Notes: generated by a model not told the origin, from the letters alone. A stretch of DNA of 64,000 nt from Egicoccus sp. AB-alg2 (GCF_041821065.1 NZ_JBGUAX010000007.1:248001-312000), one strand, 5' to 3'. Positions 17,951-27,285 are shown, numbered from the stretch's first letter. Translations and numbers: made by a program.

Positions 17951-19341
17951 TCGTCCTCGATTCGGTCGAGGTCGAGTTGGTTCAGGAAGCCGGAGTAGGC
18001 CAGCCAGGACGCCAGCCCCGACAGATCGGCGAAGTGTGGCGGCAGGTAGCGTGGCGGGTCGAGCAGCCCCTCGTCGAACGCCTCGAAGAGCAGGTCGATG
18101 CGCTCGAGTGCGGTCTTGCCGGTGAACAGCAGTCCGATGCGGAACACCCGCCCACGCGCGACCGCGACCCGGAAGAAGTTGTAGGTCTGGACGAACCCGC
18201 GCGCGTAGGCGAGGTCCTTGGGAAACGGTCCGGCCTCCGGCAGCGACCCCCGGAACACTCGCGTCGTGTCGGCGTACGCCGCCGGCGGCTCGTGCCCCCG
18301 CTCGGTCAGGAACCAGCGGTAGACGTCCAGGAACGTCGCCCCGTCCTCGACCTTGTGGATCGCCTCGACCCGGTCGTTGATGCGCCGCAGCCGCGTCGGG
18401 TGCGAGGTGAACGCCGTCACCTCGACGAGCACGGCCAGTCCCTCCTGGCTGATCGTGGTCGACGGTGGTCCCTTGTCGAGGAACGTGAGGGTCGACTGGC
18501 GCCGGCCGTTGAGCGTGGTCGCGACGTGGACGTAGGCCTCGTGCACCTCGAGGATCCGCAGCGCCCGCTCGCTGAACCGTGCGTCGGCGCGCAGCCGGAT
18601 GCGGTCGGAGCCGGCGATGGCCTCGGCGACGATCGCGTCGGACACCTCGACACGGACGCGGTCCTCGTCGAAGACGCGGTCGAGCCGCTCTTGCAGCCAG
18701 GCGGCGCCTTCCGTGGCGTCCATGGTCTTCTCGTCGGCCGGCAGCAATCCCGAGCCCTCGATGCGCTCGAGCCGGGCCGCCAGGTCGACGCCCAGGTCCG
18801 CCGTCGTGGGACCGGCGACGTGGAACGCGTCGCTCGTGCGGCCGTACAGCAGCCCGGCGCTGCGGGAGAAGTCGGGCGTGCCGCGCGCGGTCAGCATCGC
18901 GACCGTCTCACGCCACTCGAGGCAGCGCTGCGCCATAAGCTGCCCGACCGGGTTGAAGCGTCCCAGCCGGTTGCGGATGTCGCCGTGCAGGTCCTCGAGC
19001 GCCCGGGTGAGCGCGGTCGGGTCGTACGGCAACGGGGCGTAGGTCTCCCGGGTGACCTCCGGCTGACGCGTCGCGCCGGCGGCGAAGAAGCCCTCCTCCA
19101 CCGCCTTCGGCCACCGCAGCGGCGAGAGCACGTTGATCGGCCGCTGCAGCTGGCGCAGCCGCTCGGCCAGGTCGCGGACGGTGGCGCGGTAGGCGGGGTC
19201 GACCTCCGGCGGCGGACGCAGGTCCAGGACGCGCGCGACCTCCGGCACGTCGGAGGTGGCGTCCTCGTGCTCGTCCCCGCTGGCCGGGATCGTGTTCACG
19301 TCGGCGGTGGGTACGGTGGTGGGCTCGTCGCTGGCGGACAC
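17932..19341 (-). CDS. QEGLA-motif (DUF1704) protein, flavohemoglobin expression-modulating family
   Basis: A 469-residue protein with the diagnostic TISQEGLAVLVE motif and the downstream EDGATFLDVYRWFLTERG and GFVQTYNFFRVAV segments. Members of this family resemble metallopeptidases of the tyrosine/arginine carboxypeptidase group; the reaction here is not established. I prefer the GTG at 19341, ten bases after GAGG, over the first in-frame start at 19434, because the extra 31 residues are low-complexity. It is convergent with the DUF1028 gene. Confidence 0.8.
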   Translation of the reverse strand: MSASDEPTTVPTADVNTIPASGDEHEDATSDVPEVARVLDLRPPPEVDPAYRATVRDLAERLRQLQRPINVLSPLRWPKAVEEGFFAAGATRQPEVTRETYAPLPYDPTALTRALEDLHGDIRNRLGRFNPVGQLMAQRCLEWRETVAMLTARGTPDFSRSAGLLYGRTSDAFHVAGPTTADLGVDLAARLERIEGSGLLPADEKTMDATEGAAWLQERLDRVFDEDRVRVEVSDAIVAEAIAGSDRIRLRADARFSERALRILEVHEAYVHVATTLNGRRQSTLTFLDKGPPSTTISQEGLAVLVEVTAFTSHPTRLRRINDRVEAIHKVEDGATFLDVYRWFLTERGHEPPAAYADTTRVFRGSLPEAGPFPKDLAYARGFVQTYNFFRVAVARGRVFRIGLLFTGKTALERIDLLFEAFDEGLLDPPRYLPPHFADLSGLASWLAYSGFLNQLDLDRIEDDYVRLL

Positions 19342-19473
19342 GGCAGCGCGACCTCGGCTCGGGCCGCGCAGCACGCGCGGCGGAGACGCCGAAGGTAGGC
19401 CGTCGTGGTTCGCGGCGAGGCCACTTCGGCGCACGACCGTGCCGGCGAATCCCTACCCTGACGGACAGCACCG

Positions 19474-20067
19474 GTGGTGGTGGCCGTGGACACACCGTTT
19501 GCCGCAGGACCCGTCGTCGCGCTGGTCGGTTCGGCCGGTGGCTTGCCGCAGGTGCGCCAGGTGCTGGCCGACCTGCCCGCCGGCCTGGAGGTCGCGGTGC
19601 TGGTGCTGCTGCACCAGCAGCCGGAGCGGGAGAACCAGTTGGCGCAGTTGCTGCAGCGCGGCTGCGCGCTGCCGGTGCAGCCGGCCGGCGACGGCGAGCC
19701 CCTGCACGGTGGGGCGGTGACGGTGGCCCCGCCGGGGCGTCACCTCGTCATCGCCCCGGACGGCTGTCTGGCGATGATCCGCTCCGGACCCTTCCCACCC
19801 AGCCGTCCCTCGGCGGACCTGCTGCTGACCTCGATGGGGCTCGGCCTGGGCGAGCGGGCGGTCGCCGTGATCCTGTCCGGTGACGGCAACGACGGGGCGA
19901 CCGGCGCCGCGGTCGTCCGCCGCTTCGGCGGTCGGGTCGTGACGATCGAGCCTCGCGCCGCCGATCACCCGAGCATGCCCCGGGCGGTCATCGAGCGCGG
20001 CATGGTCGACGAGGTGCTGCCGCTGGCCGTCATCGGCGACTGGATCGCCGGGCGCGCCGCGGCCTGA
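19474..20067 (+). CDS. Stand-alone CheB-type methylesterase domain protein
   Basis: A 197-residue protein made only of the CheB catalytic domain, without a receiver. The nucleophile Ser20 (GSAGG), His47 (LLHQQP) and the Asp of LSGDGNDG complete the usual triad. It would remove methyl esters or deamidate glutamines on a partner. No chemoreceptor gene is in the window. A second CheB with a zinc domain lies at 25535-26530, so this may be the paralogue serving the same signalling island. Three successive GTG codons leave the exact start open by two residues. Confidence 0.82.
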   Translation: MVVAVDTPFAAGPVVALVGSAGGLPQVRQVLADLPAGLEVAVLVLLHQQPERENQLAQLLQRGCALPVQPAGDGEPLHGGAVTVAPPGRHLVIAPDGCLAMIRSGPFPPSRPSADLLLTSMGLGLGERAVAVILSGDGNDGATGAAVVRRFGGRVVTIEPRAADHPSMPRAVIERGMVDEVLPLAVIGDWIAGRAAA

Positions 20068-20086
20068 GCCGCGAACTATGTGTGTG

Positions 20087-20159
20087 TGGACCCGATCGGA
20101 GTCGAACCGACGACTTCTGCCATGCAAGGGCAGCGCTCTGCCAACTGAGCTACGGGCCC
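20087..20159 (-). tRNA. tRNA-Ala (anticodon TGC)
   Basis: The reverse complement folds as a 73-nt cloverleaf. The acceptor GGGCCCG pairs with CGGGTCC and includes the G3:U70 pair that defines alanine tRNAs. The D arm carries AGCTCAGTTGGCAGAGC, the anticodon stem CTGCC/GGCAG encloses the loop CTTGCAT, and the T arm contains GGTTCGACTCC. The discriminator is A73, and the CCA end is not encoded. It lies between the CheB-domain gene and a small Cys-rich protein gene. Confidence 0.96.
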
Positions 20160-20295
20160 GGACCGTCGCGCAGGGTAGCGGCCGGCGCCTGCGCCGAGAC
20201 GTGCGCCGTGCGACCGCACCGCTGGTCGGGTGACTCAGTGAGCGGCTCGCGGGGTAACCGAACGGTTCTTGCGTCATGTGGAACGGAGGGGGCAC

Positions 20296-20646
20296 ATGCC
20301 GGTGACCGTGACCGCGTACTGCCTGATGTGTTCGGCGCCGGTGGAGTCCGCACCCGGTGTCTGTTCCCTGTCCTGCGCGCTCAGCGCGAACAACGAGATC
20401 CGCCGCAACGTCCGGCACTACCGGGAACTGCTCGGGCAGGCCGAGACGCGCAACCGGCGGTATGCCCTGGTGCTGCGCAACGGTGAGCTGAGCGCCGCCA
20501 TCCAGGCGCGGGCGATCCTCGACCGGCGTCCCGGCCGGTTGCCGCACCGCCCGGCCCCGGCGACGGCGTCAGCTTTCGACCGCCAGGTGCGGCGCGACGC
20601 CGGCCAGCTCGATCAGCCGCTGCAGCGGCGGGCTCGGCGCCCGTAG
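20296..20646 (+). CDS. Small protein with N-terminal zinc-ribbon-like cysteines
   Basis: A 116-residue product. The first 25 residues hold CLMC and CSLSC, spaced like a treble-clef zinc site, followed by a basic helical region (NNEIRRNVRHYRELLGQ). The ATG has an excellent ribosome site (GGAGGGGG). The last 78 bases overlap the convergent STAS-domain gene, so the C-terminal 25 residues may be less constrained. A related rRNA-hydrolase or zinc-finger role cannot be assigned. Confidence 0.6.
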   Translation: MPVTVTAYCLMCSAPVESAPGVCSLSCALSANNEIRRNVRHYRELLGQAETRNRRYALVLRNGELSAAIQARAILDRRPGRLPHRPAPATASAFDRQVRRDAGQLDQPLQRRARRP

Positions 20647-20889
20647 GACCAGCCGCCGGTCCAGCGATCCAAGGGTGCCGGCGGCCCGGAGCAGACAGCC
20701 CAAACCGGAGGAGTCGACGAACGTCAGCTCCGACACCTCGAGCCGGACGTCGCCGTCGGTCGCAGCGACCGCGTGCTCGAGGTGGTGCTCGAGCAGCGGA
20801 CTGGTGTGCGCGTCGAGTTCGCCCGACAGCCTGAGCGTCACGTCGCGGCCGTCGCCCGGCGCGGTGCGGACGGCCAGTGGCTCGGCCAT
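20569..20889 (-). CDS. STAS-domain anti-sigma factor antagonist (RsbV/SpoIIAA type)
   Basis: A 106-residue single STAS domain. The phosphorylation loop FVDSSGLGCLL carries the conserved Ser61 and the β-strand/helix pattern is complete. In partner switching the unphosphorylated form binds the anti-sigma kinase and frees the sigma factor; phosphorylation by the kinase inactivates it, and a PP2C phosphatase reactivates it. The genes for the other components are adjacent: an RsbW-like protein (20976), a sigma factor (21401) and a SpoIIE-type phosphatase (22099). Confidence 0.88.
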   Translation of the reverse strand: MAEPLAVRTAPGDGRDVTLRLSGELDAHTSPLLEHHLEHAVAATDGDVRLEVSELTFVDSSGLGCLLRAAGTLGSLDRRLVLRAPSPPLQRLIELAGVAPHLAVES

Positions 20890-20975
20890 GGCGGCTGCCT
20901 CCGACGTGCGTGACACCGGGCACGGTAGCCGGCTATGACGCCCATCACGAGCCCCCCGACCAGGACCACGCCGCC

Positions 20976-21350
20976 GTGCCGCCACTCGACATCCGACTCG
21001 ACGTGCCGGCCGACACGCGTTGCCTGCGCACGCTGCGCCTCGCCATCGCGGGAGCCGCCGAGCTGGCGGGATTCGACGAGGAGGCGGTCGGCGACGTGCG
21101 CATCGCGGTCGACGAGTTGGCCGCGGCCGTGATGTCCGTCGCCGACGGTGGCGCCCGGTTGATCGCGGACGTCGAGGTCGGGCGGGGTCGGCTCCGGGTC
21201 GTCGGCAGGCTGACCCGCCCGCCGGGGTCCACGCCGCAGCTGAGCCCCATCGCGCAGGACGTTCTGCCCCGGACCACCGACCACCATTGGCTGGGTGCAC
21301 GGGGGACCTTCGGGCTCGAACGCGTGACGGCGACGCCCACGACGCCCTAA
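20976..21350 (+). CDS. RsbW-like anti-sigma regulatory protein (GHKL ATPase fold, diverged)
   Basis: A 124-residue protein. The segment DVRIAVDELAAAVMS matches the N-box helix of anti-sigma serine kinases (V-x-E-L-x-x-N), but the usual Asn is replaced by Ala and the glycine-rich ATP-lid is weak (LGARGTFGLERV). It may therefore bind sigma or STAS without strong kinase activity. The start is taken as GTG 20976; the frame is open upstream to 20877. It lies 50 bases before the sigma gene and is divergent from the STAS gene. Confidence 0.7.
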   Translation: MPPLDIRLDVPADTRCLRTLRLAIAGAAELAGFDEEAVGDVRIAVDELAAAVMSVADGGARLIADVEVGRGRLRVVGRLTRPPGSTPQLSPIAQDVLPRTTDHHWLGARGTFGLERVTATPTTP

Positions 21351-21400
21351 CCTCGTCGAGGTCGGCCGACCAAGGCCTGGGGCCCGGCCGACGGGGGAGC

Positions 21401-22102
21401 ATGGACGAGCCGACGACCATCGACACCCGGTTCGAACGGTACGCGCGGACCGGGGACCGTGCGTTGCGCGACGAACTCGTCGTCGACCACCTGCCCTTCG
21501 CCACGGCGCTCGCCCGCCGGTACCGGCACCACCGCGAGCCGCTGGAGGACCTGCAGCAGGTCGCCGCGCTCGGCCTCGTCAAGGCGCTTGAGCGCTTCGA
21601 CCCGGCGCGCGGCGTGCCGTTCGAGGCCTTCGCGGCGCCCACCATCCTCGGCGAGTTGCGGCGGCACTTCCGCGACGGTTGCTGGAGCGTGAGCGTGCCC
21701 CGCCCGATCCGGGACCGCAGCCGGGCCGTCCTCGACGCGCGTGACGCGCTGCTGCAGGAACTCGGGCGCAGCCCACGGCTGTCCGAGGTCGCGACCCGCG
21801 CCGGCTGCACGGTCGACGACGTGGTGGCCGTGCTGGACGCCACCGCCGCCAGCCGCCCGCAGCCGCTGTGGACCGAGCCGTTGGCCGACGACCCGTTCGA
21901 CGACCCGACGCGGGTCGAGGCCCGGGACCTGCTCGGCCATCTCGTCCGGGACCTGCCGGAACGCACGCGCCGGTTGCTGTACCTCAGCTACGTCCGCGGG
22001 ATCCCGCAGCGCCAGATCGCGCACGAGGTCGGACTCAGCCAGAAACACGTGTCACGTCTGCTCGCGCGCGCGTTGGAGCAGCTGCGGCGCCGCGCGGCCT
22101 AG
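21401..22102 (+). CDS. SigB/SigF/SigG-family RNA polymerase sigma factor
   Basis: A 233-residue sigma-70 family protein. Region 2 is seen in LVVDHLPFATALARRYRHH...LEDLQQVAALGLVKALERFDP and VPFEAFAAPTILGELRRHFRD, the FAxPTIxGExxRxFRD block of the SigB/SigF group. Region 3 (RSPRLSEVATRAG) follows, and region 4 (RQIAHEVGLSQKHVSRLLARAL) is the helix-turn-helix that reads the -35 element. It is preceded by GGGGGAG at the ATG. Its stop overlaps the convergent phosphatase gene by four bases. It probably controls a general stress regulon under the adjacent partner-switch proteins. Confidence 0.93.
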   Translation: MDEPTTIDTRFERYARTGDRALRDELVVDHLPFATALARRYRHHREPLEDLQQVAALGLVKALERFDPARGVPFEAFAAPTILGELRRHFRDGCWSVSVPRPIRDRSRAVLDARDALLQELGRSPRLSEVATRAGCTVDDVVAVLDATAASRPQPLWTEPLADDPFDDPTRVEARDLLGHLVRDLPERTRRLLYLSYVRGIPQRQIAHEVGLSQKHVSRLLARALEQLRRRAA

Positions 22103-23547
22103 TCGCTGGGCAGCACCGCGGACAGTACGGCGCGGACCGCCGTGCCGGTGGCCCCGGACGCGACGACGAACGGGTCCGCGAGCTGCTGCACGACGTGCAG
22201 GCCGCGGCCGCGCGTCGCTTCCGAACCCACCGGCGGAACGTGTGCGTCCGGGGGCTGGATGCCGGGGCCGTCGTCGCGGACTTCGACGACGACGTCGCGG
22301 CCCAGCCGTCGCAGGGTGAGCCAGATCGTCTCGCCACCGTGCTCGACGGCGTTGGTGGCCAGCTCGGACACCACCAGCAGCACGTCGCCGGCGCGGTCGT
22401 CGGCGACGTGAAGGGCCCGCAGCCAGTCACGAACGACGTGCCGCGCCCGGCCGACCTCGCTGGCCTGACGCGCCAGCGTCAACTCCAGGCCAGCGGCCGG
22501 CGAACGGGTGGCGGCTGGATCCTCCAGGTAGCGCAGACAGAGAGCGAGCGCGTCGTCGGCGCGTTCGCCGTCGGGGACGAGACGGAGCGCGGCGGTGGCC
22601 AGGTCCGCGGCCGCCGGCACGTCCGCGAGCCGACGGATCAGTTCCTCGGTGTCCAGCACGGCGCCGGGGGTGGCGAGCACACCGTCCGTGACCAGCAACA
22701 GGCGGTGGCCCGACATCGGCAACGGCGTCACCCCCGTCTCGGCCGTGAGTCCGAACCCCAGCGGCGGTCCGGCGGTACCGACCGGCAACAGCGGCCCCGC
22801 CAGCGGACCGTGGAAGGCGGATGGATGTCCGGCCAGGACCAGTTCCGCCTTCCGGCGCTCGGCGTCGACACGCACCAAGGCGGCGGTCCCCGTCACCGCG
22901 CCGCCCTGCTGGCGCAGGCGTTCGTCGGCGCGAGGTGGCAGTGACGGCAGCGGACACCCGTCGAGCGCCAGGAGGCGAAGCGTGTAGAGCAGTTCCGCCG
23001 CTGCCTGCGCCGCGGGCGCGCCGTGACCGGTGGCGTCGATGACCGCGACGTGGACGCTGCCGTCGTCGAGCGGCTGCACGTCGTAGCGGTCACCGCCGGG
23101 CCCGTCCTGCAGCGGTGCGTCGGCGACGTCGACCGCGAGTCCCGGCACGTGGTCGTGGGGCGGGTGGTGCTGGGCGTGGAGCTCGCGCAGGCGCTCGCGG
23201 TGCTCGCGCAACTCGACCACGGCAGGGAGCAGTGGGAACGTTGCCGCCTCGTCGTGGAAGCGGGCGGCGACGTGCACCAGCGGCTCGTCGTCGTCGCCGA
23301 GGCGGGTCAGCAGCAACTGCGCCGGATGGCTCCACTGATTCGTGTCGCGCAGCACCACCTCGCAGGACGTGTGCGCGTGGAAGGCCTCGGAGAGCGCCCG
23401 CCGGAACGCCGGACGGTCGGGCACCGCGACGTGGACCGCCAGCGGCTTGCCGACCAGCCACCTCGGATGTCGCCCCAGCCGCGCGGCGAGTGCCGGGTTG
23501 GCCCAGCGCAGCGTGCCGTAACGGTCGGTGATCGCCTGCGCGATCAC
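22099..23547 (-). CDS. PAS - SpoIIE-type PP2C phosphatase - HATPase (anti-sigma-like) protein
   Basis: A signalling protein of about 482 residues. An N-terminal PAS-like domain (about residues 1-110) precedes a PP2C/SpoIIE phosphatase with [26 protein letters not shown] and DDALALCL metal-binding acids. The C-terminal GHKL ATPase domain has an intact N-box ([13 protein letters not shown]) and [15 protein letters not shown] lids, so it could be a kinase as well as a phosphatase. The start is uncertain: GTG 23547 has a good GAGG, but a CTG overlapping the cheR stop or an upstream GTG would restore the PAS N-terminus. It lies downstream of the CheR-PAS gene. Confidence 0.82.
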   Translation of the reverse strand: MIAQAITDRYGTLRWANPALAARLGRHPRWLVGKPLAVHVAVPDRPAFRRALSEAFHAHTSCEVVLRDTNQWSHPAQLLLTRLGDDDEPLVHVAARFHDEAATFPLLPAVVELREHRERLRELHAQHHPPHDHVPGLAVDVADAPLQDGPGGDRYDVQPLDDGSVHVAVIDATGHGAPAAQAAAELLYTLRLLALDGCPLPSLPPRADERLRQQGGAVTGTAALVRVDAERRKAELVLAGHPSAFHGPLAGPLLPVGTAGPPLGFGLTAETGVTPLPMSGHRLLLVTDGVLATPGAVLDTEELIRRLADVPAAADLATAALRLVPDGERADDALALCLRYLEDPAATRSPAAGLELTLARQASEVGRARHVVRDWLRALHVADDRAGDVLLVVSELATNAVEHGGETIWLTLRRLGRDVVVEVRDDGPGIQPPDAHVPPVGSEATRGRGLHVVQQLADPFVVASGATGTAVRAVLSAVLPSD

Positions 23548-23585
23548 CGACGCCTCGAGGGCATCGCGCCAGGTGCCCTCGTCGA

Positions 23586-25466
23586 TCAGGTCGTGTCCGG
23601 CCGCCGTCGTTCCTCCATGAGCAGGATCGCACCCTTCACGGCACCGTCGTCGGTGTGCAGCGGCATGCACGAGACGTGACACTCGACCGGCATGCCACGG
23701 CGGTTGCGCGCCGGCAGCACCAAGAGCTTGGTGTCGTCCTCGCCGGCCAGGGACGCACGCAACGGGTCCCGCAGCTCGTGCACGGGCAGGCCGACGTCGA
23801 GGTCGAGGAGGTTGGTGCCGACGACCTCGTCGCTGCGCAGTCCCCACAGGTCCTCGGCGAGGTCGTTCCAGACCCGGACGAGCAACGCCTCGTCGACGAC
23901 GACGACGGCCCGGCGCAGGCTGCGCAGCACCGCTGCCAGGAACGCATTGGCGTCGTTGAGCTGGCGCTGACGCTGGAAGAGCTCCTCGTTGGCGACGTGG
24001 AGCTCGTCGTTGGTCGACTGCAGCTCCTCGTTCATCGTCTCCAGCTCTTCGTTGGTGGACTGCAGTTCCTCGTTGGTGGTCTCCAGTTCCTCGATGGTGG
24101 ACTGCAGTTCCTCGTTGGTGGTCTCCAGCTCCTCGTTGCTGGACTGCAGCTCCTCGTAGGCGGAGGCCAGACGGCTGCGGGACTCGGCGAGCTGGTCGCG
24201 TAGGCGATGACGGTCGCTGATGTCGGCGAAGGTGATGGCGGTGCCGCACACGCCACCGTCGTCGTCGGGCAGCGGCTGCACCAGCACGTCGAGCGTGGTG
24301 ACGACGTCGGGCTCGACCTGCCAGCGGACGTCCTGCAGCTGGACCGGCCCGCCGGACTCGTAGGCGCGTTCGATGGCCGCGCGGAGCTCGACGGGTCGGT
24401 ACGACAACTCCAGGTCGCGCAGCGGACGACCCAGGTCGCGCAGGCTGAGCCGGAACAGCTGACGCGCCGGGGCGTTGGCGAGCAGCAGGTGGCCGTCGCG
24501 GTCGACCGCGACCGTGGGCAACGGCACGACGTCGAAGGCGCGATCGCGCAGCGCGACGTTGGCGACGGCCGGCTCGGCGTCCACGATGACGCGCTGTAGT
24601 AGCCGCTGACGGGCCTCGCCGGTGGGCACCTTCCGGAAGAAGCGGCGCTTGGCGTCGATCGGCTCGAACAGGCGACTCGAGCGCAGCAGCTTCTCCGCCT
24701 TGCCGAGGAACAGCACGCCGCCGGGCTGCAGCGCGAAGTGGAAACGGTCCAGGGCGTGGGCCTGCACGTCGCTGTTGAAGTACATCAGCGTGTTGCGACA
24801 GACCAGCAGGTCGAGCCGGCTGATCGGCGCGTCCTGGATGAGGTCGTGACGGCCGAAGATGATGTTGCGGCGCAGGTCCCCGCGGAACTGCAGGCGTGTG
24901 ACGTCGTCGCGGGCGGGACCTCCGCCGTTCGGTGGTTCGAAGTAGCGCTCGCGCCACGGCTCCGGGACACGTGCGATGTCCTCCGCGTCGTAGCTGGCGG
25001 AGCGGGCGTCCGCCAGGGCCTCCTCGTCGACGTCGGTGCCGTAGATCTTCACGCGCTCGACGAACAGGTCGGCGCCGAGCAGTTCGCACAGCACGATGGC
25101 GATGCTGTAGGTCTCCTCGCCGCTGGCACAGCCGGCGGACCACACCCGGATCGGCTCACCGGGGTCCTTGGCCTGCAGCATCCCGGGCAGGACCTCCTGC
25201 TGCAGGTGCTCCCAGGCGTCGAGGTCGCGGAAGAACGACGTCACGTTGATGAGGATGGTGTTGAAGAACGCGGTGAACTCGTCGGGATGCACCTGCAGGT
25301 GGTCGAGGTAGGCACCGTAGGAGTCCAGCCGGAGCGTCTGCAGCCGCTTGTCGATGCGCCGGTGCAGCGTGCCGCGCTTGTAGCCGCTGAAGTCGAAGTT
25401 GCGGGTCCGCTTGACGTGGTCGAGCAGGGCCGAGAAGGCCGGCTCGTCGTCGGTTCGCTCCGCCAT
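23586..25466 (-). CDS. CheR-type methyltransferase with coiled coil and PAS domains
   Basis: A 626-residue protein. Residues 1-270 are a complete CheR: TSFFRD, the SAM-binding [12 protein letters not shown] (residues 110-121), [24 protein letters not shown]-like regions follow at about 290-415 and 490-620, separated by nine heptads of the [14 protein letters not shown] type (coding bases about 23978-24158), an ideal signalling coiled coil. Homologues usually continue into a histidine kinase; here the next gene is a PAS-SpoIIE phosphatase. It is downstream of the CheB gene (gap 68 bases) on the same strand. Confidence 0.9.
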   Translation of the reverse strand: MAERTDDEPAFSALLDHVKRTRNFDFSGYKRGTLHRRIDKRLQTLRLDSYGAYLDHLQVHPDEFTAFFNTILINVTSFFRDLDAWEHLQQEVLPGMLQAKDPGEPIRVWSAGCASGEETYSIAIVLCELLGADLFVERVKIYGTDVDEEALADARSASYDAEDIARVPEPWRERYFEPPNGGGPARDDVTRLQFRGDLRRNIIFGRHDLIQDAPISRLDLLVCRNTLMYFNSDVQAHALDRFHFALQPGGVLFLGKAEKLLRSSRLFEPIDAKRRFFRKVPTGEARQRLLQRVIVDAEPAVANVALRDRAFDVVPLPTVAVDRDGHLLLANAPARQLFRLSLRDLGRPLRDLELSYRPVELRAAIERAYESGGPVQLQDVRWQVEPDVVTTLDVLVQPLPDDDGGVCGTAITFADISDRHRLRDQLAESRSRLASAYEELQSSNEELETTNEELQSTIEELETTNEELQSTNEELETMNEELQSTNDELHVANEELFQRQRQLNDANAFLAAVLRSLRRAVVVVDEALLVRVWNDLAEDLWGLRSDEVVGTNLLDLDVGLPVHELRDPLRASLAGEDDTKLLVLPARNRRGMPVECHVSCMPLHTDDGAVKGAILLMEERRRPDTT

Positions 25467-25534
25467 GACCTGTCTCGTGCCGTCTGACGGTCACTGTAGC
25501 GGCGAGGACCCCCGCGTCCGGGGGCGCCGCCGGG

Positions 25535-26530
25535 TCAGCCCGCGGAGCTGGCCGCGCCGCCGGCGGCCAGCAGTGACCGCAGGTGCTCGAGCTGCTGCTC
25601 GATGTCGTCGATCTGTTCGTCGTAGCGGCGCACGGCGCGCCCGAGGTCGCGTTCGGCGGCGCGTTCGCGCAGTCGCTGGGCCAGCTCCGAACGCTCTTCG
25701 AGCAGGCGGACGACCGTCCACAGCGAGCCCTCGATCTGCACGCCCTGCGCGTCCAGCAGGCTCCTGCCACCCCAGGCGTGGCCGACGTGGCAGCGGAAGA
25801 CCGGCACCTCGTCGCGGCCGGCCACGACGCGCAGCGGCCCGCCACAGTCGGGACACACCGCCGGGAGCTGGCCGCCCTCCTGGTCGCGCTGCTGGGTGCC
25901 GTGACGGCTGACCGCGAGCTCCAGCGGGTCCGGGGTGGGCGGGTCGTCGAGCGCGGCCGCGGCGGGGATCCTCGTCAGCGTGGTGATGCGCCGAGCGAGC
26001 TCGGCGATGGTCAGCGACTCGGCGCTCGTGCACGCGTCCGCGACGTTGGCGGGAAGATCCGGGAAGGTGGCCTCCTCGACGTCCTGCACGAGGACGCGTC
26101 CGCCGGCGGCCTCGACCTCGCGGGCGCCGGCGCTGCCGTCGTCCAGGACGCCGGAGAGCGCGACGGCGACCGTGCGCGGGCCGTAGGCGCTGGCGGCGCT
26201 GCGGAACAGGGGATCGATGGCGGGGCGGAAACCGTGTTCGGGCGGGCCCTGCACCAGTCGCACGAACCCGGGCTTGACGAGCAGGTGCAGCCCCGGCGGC
26301 GCGACCCGGATCCGCCCGCACTCGACGGGCTCGGCGTCGGCGACGTGTGCGGCGGGCAGCGGGCCGGCACGGGCCAGCAGGCGTGGCAGCTCGCTGCGCG
26401 CGTTGGCGGGCGTGTGCACGACCACGAACACGGCGGCTTCGAGGTCGGCCGGCAGCTCGCCCACCAGTTGGGTCAGCGCCTCGATCCCCCCGGCGGAGGC
26501 ACCGATGACCACCAGGTCGTGCGTGGACAA
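25535..26530 (-). CDS. CheB-type methylesterase with C-terminal zinc-ribbon and coiled coil
   Basis: A 331-residue protein. The CheB catalytic domain (residues 5-195) has Ser12 (GASAGG), His39 (VVVHTP) and the Asp pair in SGVLDDGSAG. A C-terminal domain contains CPDCGG and FRCHVGHAWG, a four-cysteine/histidine metal site, then a helical tail rich in Glu/Arg. There is no receiver domain, so control is not by phosphorylation. TTG 26530 with GGGAG eight bases upstream is the most credible start; the frame stays open through the repeat arrays upstream. Confidence 0.8.
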   Translation of the reverse strand: MSTHDLVVIGASAGGIEALTQLVGELPADLEAAVFVVVHTPANARSELPRLLARAGPLPAAHVADAEPVECGRIRVAPPGLHLLVKPGFVRLVQGPPEHGFRPAIDPLFRSAASAYGPRTVAVALSGVLDDGSAGAREVEAAGGRVLVQDVEEATFPDLPANVADACTSAESLTIAELARRITTLTRIPAAAALDDPPTPDPLELAVSRHGTQQRDQEGGQLPAVCPDCGGPLRVVAGRDEVPVFRCHVGHAWGGRSLLDAQGVQIEGSLWTVVRLLEERSELAQRLRERAAERDLGRAVRRYDEQIDDIEQQLEHLRSLLAAGGAASSAG

Positions 26531-26620
26531 GGTGCGGCTCCCGGACGCGGATTCCTCCGCACTCTCACCGATCGCCGCGCCCCGGGGACCGTGCGACGAC
26601 GGTCGGACGGCCGTGCCCGC

Positions 26621-26917
26621 GGGGCTGTGGTGGTCGCCTGCGCACGGGTCGCTTCGCTCGCTCTCGGTGCGCGCCGGCTGCTCCGAGCCCGCTCCGGGGC
26701 TGTGGTGGTCGCCTGCGCAGGGGTCGCTTCGCTCGCTCTCGGTGCGCGCCGGGCTGCTCCGAGCCCGCTCCGGGGCTGCGGTGGTCGCCTGCGCAGGGGT
26801 CGCTTCGCTCGGTGCGCGCCGGGCTGCTCCGAGCCCGACCGCTCCGGGGCCGTGGTGGTCGCCTGCGCAGGGGTCGCTTCGCTCGCTCTCGGTGCGCGCC
26901 CTGGGGGCGCTTCCGAG
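26621..26917. repeat. Tandem repeat array A, about 75-bp unit, four copies
   Basis: Copies begin at 26621, 26696, 26772 and 26846, each opening with GGGGCYGYGGTGGTCGCCTG and containing GGGTCGCTTCGCTCG. Copies differ by small deletions and single-base changes; the third lacks an eight-base CTCGCTCT-type segment and gains six bases near its end. The last copy fades after GGTGCGCGCC. The array is outside any gene I accept. The unit contains short inverted segments (GGCGACCACC versus GGTGGTCGCC) but no spacer-like variable sequence. Confidence 0.9.
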
Positions 26918-26994
26918 ATAGCCCCTGCTACGGCGACCACCACACCCCTCCGCTCCGTGAAGGCCGCGGCAACGCGCCTCCCGTCGCGCGATCC

Positions 26995-27285
26995 GGCAAC
27001 CGTCGAGCGAACCGGCAACGGTCGCGCCTTGCTGCCGACCCGGGGCGACCAGCCGCGACCGATGCGCGCAGGCGCGACAGCACCACCTCGTCGCGCCACT
27101 CGACAACCGTCGAGCGAACCGGCAACGGTCGCGCCTTGCTGCCGACCCGGGGCGGGCAGCCGCGACCGATGCGCGCAGGCGCGACAGCAGCACCTCTTCG
27201 CGCCACTCGGCAACCGTCGCGCCCGCCGGCGACCGTCGCGCCTCGCTGCCGCGCCGGGGCGACCAGCCGCGACGGATGCGCGCGG
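26995..27285. repeat. Tandem repeat array B, 107-bp unit, about 2.8 copies
   Basis: Two nearly identical 107-bp copies start at 26995 and 27102, with a shortened, more diverged third at 27209. Each contains CAACCGTCGAGCG, CTTGCTGCCGACCCGG and a GACCGATGCGCGCAGGCGCG block. The unit is unrelated to array A, although the two arrays are only about 80 bases apart. The array ends just before the stop of the AAA ATPase gene. Confidence 0.9.

Noticed and set aside
20082-20486. 134-codon rightward frame across the tRNA-Ala gene
   Set aside because: It reads through a well-folded tRNA and has no ribosome site or domain.
22099-25143. 1014-codon phosphatase with a very long N-terminus
   Set aside because: The first 530 residues are the shadow of the CheR-PAS gene in another frame; the PAS-SpoIIE part only begins near 23547-23650.
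19474-26530. A conventional chemotaxis operon
   Set aside because: No CheA, CheW, CheY, receptor or flagellar gene is present, and both CheB proteins lack receivers.
26621-27285. CRISPR array
   Set aside because: Units are contiguous without unique spacers, are 75 or 107 bp long, and no cas gene is near.
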